Shown here: positions 1-5,445 of the stretch, piece by piece
Layout of the letters: each line of letters opens with the position of its first letter
How positions within the stretch are numbered: position 1 is the first letter of the stretch
From: Flavobacteriaceae bacterium
GTDB lineage: Bacteria > Bacteroidota > Bacteroidia > Flavobacteriales > Flavobacteriaceae
Reading direction: 5' to 3'
DNA: 5,445 nucleotides
Assembly: GCA_026992695.1 (NCBI GenBank)
Contig: JALWYP010000327.1
Coordinates: 1 to 5,445, forward strand
Notes under the pieces: model-generated
Told to the model about the DNA's origin: nothing
The model's database searches: none
What the model saw: only the letters and a program-made list of their open reading frames with translations
Translations under genes and position numbers: made by a program

Positions 1-2070
1 TATATTGTTATTATCACAATTTAATTTTTGTAAACTAGTAGATTGGTTTGGTAAAATTAAATTACCTATTTGATTATTATCACAATCTAATATTTGTAAA
101 ATATTATTGTAATAAACCGATAAACCGGTTAATTGATTGTTTCTACAATATAATTCTTGCAAGTTAGCATTTGTGCTTACATCCAAATAGCTGATTTGAT
201 TTCCTGATATGTTAATGAGTGTTAATACTGTATTTTGAGATACGTCCAAGGATGTTAACTGATTACCATAACACCAAAGTCCTGTTAATGATATGTTTTG
301 AGTTACATCTAAGCTGGTTAATTGATTCGTTTGACACAAAAGACTTATTAATGCCGTATTCTGCGTTACATCTAAAGAAGTTAAACTATTGCCACTACAA
401 TCTAAATCAGTTAAAGCCGTATTCTGCGTTACATCTAAAGATGTTAAGCTATTGACACTACAATTTAAATTAGTTAAAGCCGTAAAATCTTCAATACCGG
501 TTAAATCAGCGATAGTTTGATTACTCACATTTAAGTTTGTAACCGTATCAATTCTATTGGTAAACACATAATTATCATTTGCGATACCATTACCCATACT
601 GTTTGCATCTCCTACCGTTACTACATTACCGTTGGCATCGTGAGTTTCAAGGTAGTTTTCAAAATTGTCGTCGGGAACATAGGTGTCATTAGCACAGTTT
701 GCGCTAAAGTGTGCAATAGGGTCAACATTTGTCCAATTTGCACTACTATATGCAGGATTATCCACTTCAATACACATTAAGTTTGGGTTGCCGAATGCTT
801 TAAAATTATCATTAGAAGTATTGGTGTTATTACCATTTTTAAAATTTAATTGTGTAAGTTGATTATCAAAACAACTTAATTGATATAAGTATGTATTTTG
901 TGATAGATCTAAACTATTTATTTGGTTATTATTACAACCAAGCATAGTTAATGATGTATTTTGAGACACATCTAAACTCGTTAATTGATTTCCAGCACAA
1001 TAAAACTGACTTAGTGCAGTATTTTGACTCAAATTTATACTGGAAAGGTTATTGCCTGAAACATCTAAATAGGTTAATGCAGTAAAATTTTCAATACCTG
1101 TTAAATCTGAAATAGAAAGACTACTAATGTATAAACTGGTAACCGTATTAATTCTATTGGTGAAAACAGCATTATCATTTGCGACACCATTACCCATACT
1201 GCTTGGGTCGCCAAGAGGCACAACATTACCATTTGCATCGTGAGTTTCAAGGTAGTTTTCAAAATTGTCGTCGGGGACGTAGGTATCATTAGCACAGTTT
1301 GAGCTGAAATGTGCAATGGGATCTATGGATGACCAATTTGAAGTACTCCAAGCCGGATTATCTACTTCAATACAAGTTAAATTCGGGTTGTTTGTTGCGT
1401 CAAAATCAACATTATTTATATTGGTGTTGTTATTATTTTTAATTACTAAACTTGTTAAGTTATTGTCTTTACATATTAGCTTTGTTAAGGCGGTATTTTG
1501 ATTTAAATTTAAACTTGTAATTTGATTATTTTGACAAAACAATTCTTCCAATGATGTATTTTGCGAAAGATTTAAAACTGATAATTGATTATTATAGCAT
1601 ACTAAAACAGATAAAGCAGTATTTTGCGTTAAGTCTAAAGTAGTTAACGGATTATTGTAGCACTGTAAGTATTCTAAAGAGGTGTTATTGCTAACATTTA
1701 AACTTGTTATTTGATTATTAAAACATGATAAAGTGGTTAATGCGGTATTTTGGCTAATATCTAAACCGGTAAGATTATTGTTATCACAAAACAATAAATT
1801 TAACCCTGCAAAATCTTCTATTCCGGTTAAATCTGAAATACCTAAATTATCTATACTTAAGGAATAAACCGTGTTTATATTTGCTGTAGTAACATAATTA
1901 TCGCCCGATATACCATTCCCCATACTATTAGGACTTCCAACAGCAACAATATTACCATTGGCATCATGAGTTTCTAAATAAGTTTCAAAAATAATATCCG
2001 GCACATACGTGGTTTGTGCCACCAAAGCAAAAGTGCTTAAAAAAGTAAAAAGTAAAACTAGATTTTTCAT
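1..2070 (-). CDS. Secreted multi-module leucine-rich-repeat protein (3' end outside window)
   Basis: I translated this frame by hand. It is open for 690 codons from the ATG at 2070-2068 to the window edge, with no stop, so the C-terminus is missing. Residues 1-18 form a signal peptide (Lys2, then a Leu/Phe/Val-rich core, likely cleavage A18|Q19), so the protein is exported. Three homologous modules follow at residues 21-262, 263-462 and 463 onward. Each opens with YVPDxxFExYLETHDANGN, continues through SMGNG and DLTGIE, and then runs into 21-residue LRRs of the form LTSLDVTQNTALTxLxCxxN. I count about 5, 3 and at least 6 full LRRs. The first two modules close with an NPNLxCIEVDNPA...NW...DPIAHFSxNC segment whose two Cys could pair. 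The repeat fits the nested 21-residue LRR class sometimes called IRREKO. Such proteins are usually surface or secreted binding proteins, often carrying a type IX sorting domain at the C-terminus; none is visible here. The ligand is unknown. The start is preceded by A-rich sequence without a Shine-Dalgarno, normal for this phylum. Confidence 0.93.
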   Translation of the reverse strand, partial: MKNLVLLFTFLSTFALVAQTTYVPDIIFETYLETHDANGNIVAVGSPNSMGNGISGDNYVTTANINTVYSLSIDNLGISDLTGIEDFAGLNLLFCDNNNLTGLDISQNTALTTLSCFNNQITSLNVSNNTSLEYLQCYNNPLTTLDLTQNTALSVLVCYNNQLSVLNLSQNTSLEELFCQNNQITSLNLNQNTALTKLICKDNNLTSLVIKNNNNTNINNVDFDATNNPNLTCIEVDNPAWSTSNWSSIDPIAHFSSNCANDTYVPDDNFENYLETHDANGNVVPLGDPSSMGNGVANDNAVFTNRINTVTSLYISSLSISDLTGIENFTALTYLDVSGNNLSSINLSQNTALSQFYCAGNQLTSLDVSQNTSLTMLGCNNNQINSLDLSQNTYLYQLSCFDNQLTQLNFKNGNNTNTSNDNFKAFGNPNLMCIEVDNPAYSSANWTNVDPIAHFSANCANDTYVPDDNFENYLETHDANGNVVTVGDANSMGNGIANDNYVFTNRIDTVTNLNVSNQTIADLTGIEDFTALTNLNCSVNSLTSLDVTQNTALTDLDCSGNSLTSLDVTQNTALISLLCQTNQLTSLDVTQNISLTGLWCYGNQLTSLDVSQNTVLTLINISGNQISYLDVSTNANLQELYCRNNQLTGLSVYYNNILQILDCDNNQIGNLILPNQSTSLQKLNCDNNNI
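353..478 (-). repeat. Two adjacent 63-bp LRR-coding units, 92% identical
   Basis: Units 353-415 and 416-478 differ at 5 of 63 positions, and each encodes one 21-residue LRR. They are the most similar adjacent pair I compared in the array. Related but more diverged 63-bp units continue on the low-coordinate side (290-352 and onward) and throughout the other two modules. High identity between neighbours suggests recent local duplication or gene conversion within the LRR run. Confidence 0.8.
541..1320 (-). repeat. Tandem module duplication inside the LRR gene, 600-bp period
   Basis: Positions 541-720 align without gaps to 1141-1320, exactly 600 bp (200 codons) apart. By hand count 155 of 180 bases are identical. 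The segment encodes the module cap (SMGNG ... HDANGN ... YVPDDNFENYLE) and the closing segment of the preceding module (DPIAHFSxNCAND). A third, more diverged copy of the cap lies at about 1801-2010, right after the signal peptide, and is shifted by 726 rather than 600 bp. Differences within the aligned blocks are substitutions that keep the frame, consistent with in-frame duplication followed by divergence. Confidence 0.85.
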
Positions 2071-2133
2071 TTTGGTTTTTTTATTTGATTAATTCACTGC
2101 AATGTTACGCCGGTACTATTAAATACTATGGTT

Positions 2134-2167
2134 CATTTTTGCCATATTGTGGCGCATTTTTGCCATA
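2134..2167. promoter_or_regulatory. Candidate AraC-type operator: two 13-bp direct repeats with 21-bp period
   Basis: CATTTTTGCCATA occurs at 2134-2146 and again, without mismatch, at 2155-2167. The start-to-start distance is 21 bp, two turns of B-DNA, so both copies face the same side of the helix. AraC-family proteins typically contact two half-sites in direct orientation about 21 bp apart (the araI1/araI2 arrangement), and the adjacent gene encodes an AraC-type output domain. The pair ends 16 bp upstream of the TTTG element at 2184, where an activator could contact RNA polymerase. It also lies 64 bp upstream of the divergent LRR start codon. That the neighbouring regulator binds here is inference. 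Confidence 0.55.
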
Positions 2168-2183
2168 CCTTATTTTTTTAAAT

Positions 2184-2213
2184 TTTGGAGTACTGTTTTT
2201 TTTTGTAATTTTG
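2184..2213 (+). promoter_or_regulatory. Bacteroidota-type promoter of the hybrid regulator gene
   Basis: TTTG at 2184-2187 is followed after 18 bp by TAATTTTG at 2206-2213, an exact match to TAnnTTTG. This spacing fits the Flavobacterium/Bacteroides primary sigma consensus (TTTG or TTG, then about 17-23 bp, then TAnnTTTG). Transcription would start near 2219-2221, giving a leader of only about 15 nt before the ATG at 2235. The surroundings are T-rich, so some match by chance is possible. The position directly upstream of the preferred start codon and downstream of the direct repeats strengthens the call. Confidence 0.55.
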
Positions 2214-2234
2214 AAATACCCAAAACATCAACTT

Positions 2235-5072
2235 ATGGTTCGGTTTTTATTTCAATTTATTTTGGTATTTTTTCTTGTAGGAACTCTTTACTCGCAAGAA
2301 AGATTTCCGGATAGTGTAAAAACCAATGAAGAAAAAGTTATTTATTACAATTACATTGCTTTAAATAATCAAGATACTGATAGTACTTATTTTTATTACA
2401 ACAAAGCTATTGAATATGTGGGTGAAAAGAAATGTGATTCTATTTCACTCTCGGCATATCTAGGAAAAACAGGTGTATTATATAATCTGGGTAGATATGA
2501 TGATTTTCTACAAGCCATTACTTCTTTAGAAAAAATAACTACTGCATGCAAATCGCCTTATTTTGTATATAGAACCTATATGTTTTATGCAGATTATTAC
2601 AGTTTGGTAGAGAATCAAGATAAAGCTATAGAGTATAATAAAAAAGCAATAGAAGTTGCTAAAAATCTAAACGATTTAGCACTTGCAGATACTTATTTTT
2701 CTTTAGGTTACACCTACTATCTTACCGGTTTTAACAAACAAGCCAAAAAACATTATTTAACTGCATTAAAGTATTATAAAAATGCCCAAGTTAACGAAAG
2801 ATTCTTAACCAAAACATATAGTGCTTTGGCAAATGTAAGTGAAAGCTTGAACGAAGCCAATATCTATTTAAAAAAGGTACTAACTATCTATGAAACAACA
2901 AAAATTACTAATCCTGCTGTCCTTGCCTATTATTATATGCAAAAAGGTGATATTTATCTAAAATTTAATGCCCCATACCAAATAACAAAGGCTACTATTG
3001 AAAAGGGAATTGCATACAACGATAGTATTAAAAACCCTCAACTAAAATATTTTAACCTAGTAAATCTTGCCAAACTAGAAAGCAAAGAAAAAAATTATTC
3101 CAAATCAAATGAAATATTCAATACTGTCTTACAAGGAAATTTTAATACCGGTTTGTATAATAAATCTGCTATTTACCAAGGATTAATTGAAAATTATAGT
3201 GAATTAAAAGATTATAAAAATGCCTTGTTAATTTCTAATAAACTTTTCAAACTTCAAGATAGTATTTCTAAAAATTATTCTTCCGAAAAATTCGCCGAAT
3301 TTGACGCTAAATTTAAAACCGCCGAAAAAGACAAAGAAATAGCCCAACAAAAACTACAACTCGAACAAGAAAAAAGCAAACGAAACAAATTAATTTTCGG
3401 AAGTTTAGGGTTACTGTTACTTGGTTTTATGGGTTTTCAGTGGAACAACAACCGTCAAAAACGAAAAAAACTCCTTGCCGAAACCCAACTGCAAAAAGAA
3501 CAAGAGGTAAACGAACTGCGAACCAAATTTCTGGGTAATATCGCTCACGAAATACGTACGCCTTTAACCTTAATTTCCGGAAACTTAAACCTTGCTCTTG
3601 AAAACATTAACCAAAAAGAAAAAGCAAAACAAAACATAAAAACCGCTCTTATTAACTCAAAAAAAGTAGTAGAAGACGCCAATGAAATACTCGAACTTTT
3701 AAAGTTTGAAAAAAACAAGACCACCATAAAACTCAATACCGTTCCGTTAGACCAAACCTTAAAACGTATTTTTAAATCCTTTGCTTCGCTTGCCGAGATG
3801 AAACAAATAAAACTGGTCTATCAATCTAATATCGAAGCCAATGTAACCGCTAAAATAGACGTAGAAAAAGTAGAAAAAATACTCAATAATTTAGTCTCTA
3901 ACGCCGTAAAATATTCACCTTCAGATTCTAAAATTATTTTCGATGCCCAGTTAGACAACACCCAACAACTCACCGTAAAAGTAACCGATTTTGGACAAGG
4001 CATCCATTTTAACGAAACCGAAAAAATATTTGAACGCTTTTACCAATCTTCACAAAGCAACGCCGTGGGCGGAATTGGCATTGGCTTATCGCTTGCTAAA
4101 GAATTTTCCGAATTATTAAATGGTTCCTTAACCGTTGAAAGCGAACTGGGGAAAGGCAGTACCTTTATTTTTACAATGCCTGTTGAAACATCTGTCATTG
4201 AATCTGTTTCAGAAGAAAAAGTAACTCCTACTATTCAAAAAGATGTAAAACAAAGTGAAAAATCGCTTTCAAATACAAGTACTAGCAAAGAAGAATCATC
4301 TACAGACAACAACGAGATTACTTCATCTAGTAAACCTAAAATTTTAATCGTAGAAGACAACCCCGAAATGGCTTCGTATCTGGAAGAAATTCTTTCTGAG
4401 AAATACGATTGCGAAAAGGCTTTTGACGGACAACAAGCCTTAGATAAAATGAATGCCAACTCCTACGATTTAATTACTTCGGATATTATGATGCCGCGTC
4501 TAGACGGTTTTCAATTACGTGAAAAATTAAACGAAAACCCGAAACTTAAAAACATTCCGTTTATACTTATTTCAGCAAAAACCCTTGAAGAAGATATAAT
4601 AAAAGGGTTTAATTTGGGCATCGACGATTATGTAGTAAAGCCGTTTAATAAAAACGAACTTTTAGCACGTATAAATAATCTGTTACAAAACAAATTTGAT
4701 AGAGAAAGTTGGATTCAACAACATCCTGAAGATGTAGAAGAAATAGACGCTGCCCAAAAACAATTACTCGATAAAATTAAAGCCGTTGTAGAAGAAAACA
4801 TAAGTGACGAGGAATTTAAAGTAACGCAACTTGCTTCTGTTGTGGGTTACAGTCAAAGACAACTTACCCGTATTTTAAAACAACACACCGGCATGTCACC
4901 AGTGAAGTTTATTTTGGAAATTAGGCTTCAAAAAGCCTACTGGTTATTACAAAACAAAGTACATTTTACCTTATCGGAAGTACGGTACGATGTAGGGATT
5001 CCGTCTTCTTCTTACTTTAATAGAAAGTTTAAAAAACGCTTTGGTATCAACCCAAGTGAGTTGTTAACATAA
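2235..5072 (+). CDS. Hybrid two-component regulator: TPR sensor, histidine kinase, receiver, AraC-type DNA-binding domain
   Basis: This 945-residue protein joins a whole phosphorelay in one chain. Residues 1-20 are a signal peptide (likely cleavage S20|Q21). Residues about 25-345 are helical TPR-like repeats, roughly six to eight, recognisable near 70-100, 110-143, 148-180 and 311-345. A charged coiled coil (about 350-383) leads into one membrane helix at 386-403, so the TPRs should be periplasmic. The kinase has H-box His438 (AHEIRTPL), N-box N552/N556, G1 DFGQGI (585-590), F-box ERFYQS and G2 GIGIGL. After a polar Ser/Thr/Glu-rich linker (about 650-698), the receiver shows E707/D708, phospho-acceptor D750, S780 and K802. 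An AraC/HTH_18 domain ends the protein (about 858-945; GYSQRQLTRILK, then PSSSYFNRKFKKRFG). All catalytic residues appear intact. ATG 2235 is preferred over the in-frame TTG at 2085: it starts a proper signal peptide and leaves the promoter and direct repeats outside the gene. Classical Bacteroides HTCS proteins sense with Reg_prop/Y_Y_Y propellers; this one uses TPRs, so its ligand cannot be predicted. Confidence 0.95.
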   Translation: MVRFLFQFILVFFLVGTLYSQERFPDSVKTNEEKVIYYNYIALNNQDTDSTYFYYNKAIEYVGEKKCDSISLSAYLGKTGVLYNLGRYDDFLQAITSLEKITTACKSPYFVYRTYMFYADYYSLVENQDKAIEYNKKAIEVAKNLNDLALADTYFSLGYTYYLTGFNKQAKKHYLTALKYYKNAQVNERFLTKTYSALANVSESLNEANIYLKKVLTIYETTKITNPAVLAYYYMQKGDIYLKFNAPYQITKATIEKGIAYNDSIKNPQLKYFNLVNLAKLESKEKNYSKSNEIFNTVLQGNFNTGLYNKSAIYQGLIENYSELKDYKNALLISNKLFKLQDSISKNYSSEKFAEFDAKFKTAEKDKEIAQQKLQLEQEKSKRNKLIFGSLGLLLLGFMGFQWNNNRQKRKKLLAETQLQKEQEVNELRTKFLGNIAHEIRTPLTLISGNLNLALENINQKEKAKQNIKTALINSKKVVEDANEILELLKFEKNKTTIKLNTVPLDQTLKRIFKSFASLAEMKQIKLVYQSNIEANVTAKIDVEKVEKILNNLVSNAVKYSPSDSKIIFDAQLDNTQQLTVKVTDFGQGIHFNETEKIFERFYQSSQSNAVGGIGIGLSLAKEFSELLNGSLTVESELGKGSTFIFTMPVETSVIESVSEEKVTPTIQKDVKQSEKSLSNTSTSKEESSTDNNEITSSSKPKILIVEDNPEMASYLEEILSEKYDCEKAFDGQQALDKMNANSYDLITSDIMMPRLDGFQLREKLNENPKLKNIPFILISAKTLEEDIIKGFNLGIDDYVVKPFNKNELLARINNLLQNKFDRESWIQQHPEDVEEIDAAQKQLLDKIKAVVEENISDEEFKVTQLASVVGYSQRQLTRILKQHTGMSPVKFILEIRLQKAYWLLQNKVHFTLSEVRYDVGIPSSSYFNRKFKKRFGINPSELLT

Positions 5073-5081
5073 AAAATCTGC

Positions 5082-5124
5082 CTAAAATACGTAACTAGAC
5101 AGTTTTACAGGTATTGTATTTTAG
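5082..5124. terminator. Possible bidirectional terminator between convergent genes
   Basis: CTAAAATAC at 5082-5090 is perfectly complementary to GTATTTTAG at 5116-5124, a 9-bp stem with a 25-nt loop. It lies between the stop codon of the regulator (5070-5072) and that of the zinc-ribbon gene (5121-5123), which it overlaps. Reading the minus strand, the stem is followed by GCAGATTTTTT, a U-tract. Reading the plus strand, T-rich sequence follows. The stem is A/T-rich and the loop long, so the hairpin would be weak; position is the main argument. Confidence 0.35.
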
Positions 5125-5426
5125 TTTATTTCTTCTTTCATCAACCTCAGTTTTGCTTCTTTTATTTTTTGGAGTGATGCTTTTTTTAAGAGTGTTAATT
5201 TACCAGTAAATTTCACAATTGCACCTTCTTGAATATCGATAGAGCCTTTAACAACTACATTTCCTCCAAAAACTACATTTGCCCCTTTCTTAATAATAAC
5301 AGTTGGTTTTTCTTTTTCAACTTCAATAAAAAAGAGGCTATCACAATAATTACATCTAAGCTTTTGGTTTTCTTCAGTAAAATTTACTGCACCACATTGT
5401 GAACATTTAAAATTGTAGGGTTGCAT
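5121..5426 (-). CDS. Small zinc-ribbon protein with a beta-repeat (bactofilin-like) segment
   Basis: The predicted protein has 101 residues. It opens with a zinc ribbon, C8-x2-C11-x13-C25-x2-C28, whose four Cys should bind one zinc. Residues about 42-80 are an alternating Val/Ile/Gly stretch (for example KKGANVVFGGNVVVKG and IDIQEGAIVKFTG) with the short-turn rhythm of bactofilin-like or other beta-solenoid strands. Residues 81-101 are a Lys/Glu/Leu-rich probable helix. There is no signal peptide or membrane segment, so it should be cytoplasmic. I do not recognise a named family. Zinc ribbons of this size commonly bind nucleic acid or protein partners, and a beta-solenoid could mediate self-assembly; both are inference. 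The ATG at 5426-5424 is near the window edge, and the 19 bases upstream show no clear promoter or Shine-Dalgarno. The gene converges on the two-component regulator, with about 48 bp between stop codons. Confidence 0.8.
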   Translation of the reverse strand: MQPYNFKCSQCGAVNFTEENQKLRCNYCDSLFFIEVEKEKPTVIIKKGANVVFGGNVVVKGSIDIQEGAIVKFTGKLTLLKKASLQKIKEAKLRLMKEEIN

Positions 5427-5445
5427 TGTATATCGTATTATTTAT

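Noticed and set aside
219..455. Plus-strand ORF of 78 codons
   Set aside because: It is antisense to the LRR gene, and its repetitive peptide (LKPYSALHLK-like units) is the shadow of the 63-bp LRR repeats.
1101..1501. ORFs of 71 codons (minus, 1101-1316) and 61 codons (plus, 1316-1501)
   Set aside because: Both lie wholly inside the LRR coding frame in other frames, with no initiation signal or recognisable domain; hydrophobicity comes from the A/T-rich repeats.
1..2070. 63-bp repeats considered as a CRISPR array or noncoding satellite
   Set aside because: The repeats keep one open frame over 690 codons and encode a coherent LRR pattern, and no unique spacers alternate with constant repeats.
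2100..2107. TAACATTG on the minus strand as a -7 element for the LRR gene
   Set aside because: It differs from TAnnTTTG at one position, and no TTTG or TTG lies at the right distance upstream, so I could not support a promoter for the LRR gene.
2127..2241. TATGGTTC at 2127-2134 and again at 2234-2241 as a further operator pair
   Set aside because: It is only 8 bp, widely spaced, and the second copy covers the regulator's start codon; likely chance in this composition.
3545..4459. Three minus-strand ORFs (3545-3736, 3821-4003, 4235-4459)
   Set aside because: They are antisense to conserved kinase and receiver motifs of the hybrid regulator and show no features of their own.

Overview
The window looks like a low-GC member of the Bacteroidota, most likely a flavobacterium. 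Four things support this. A secreted leucine-rich-repeat protein is built from modules opening with the 'YVPDxxFExYLE' signature common in Flavobacteriia. A hybrid two-component protein carries sensor, kinase, receiver and AraC domains in one chain. The genes lack Shine-Dalgarno sequences. A promoter upstream of the hybrid kinase matches the Bacteroidota pattern TTTG-N18-TAnnTTTG. This is a judgement from sequence character; no database search was possible.

Layout. Positions 1-2070 (minus strand) hold the first 690 codons of an exported LRR protein whose C-terminus lies beyond the window edge. It has a signal peptide and then three homologous modules. Each module is a conserved cap, a run of 21-residue LRRs and (in the two complete modules) a Cys-containing closing segment. 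Positions 2071-2234 are a divergent intergenic region. It carries two perfect 13-bp direct repeats exactly 21 bp apart, followed by a good Bacteroidota-type promoter pointing into the next gene. Positions 2235-5072 (plus strand) encode a 945-residue hybrid two-component regulator: signal peptide, periplasmic TPR sensor, one membrane helix, histidine kinase, receiver and AraC-type DNA-binding domain. A convergent spacer of about 50 bp contains an inverted repeat that may act as a terminator. Positions 5121-5426 (minus strand) encode a 101-residue protein with a four-cysteine zinc ribbon, a short beta-repeat stretch and a charged helical tail.

How the parts may work together (inference). The hybrid regulator would sense a periplasmic condition through its TPR domain and relay phosphate from His438 to Asp750. 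It would then bind DNA through its AraC domain. The 21-bp-spaced direct repeat just upstream of its own promoter has the geometry of an AraC-family site. It lies between the regulator and the divergent LRR gene, so autoregulation and control of the surface LRR protein are both plausible. The zinc-ribbon gene is convergent and has no evident functional link to the other two.
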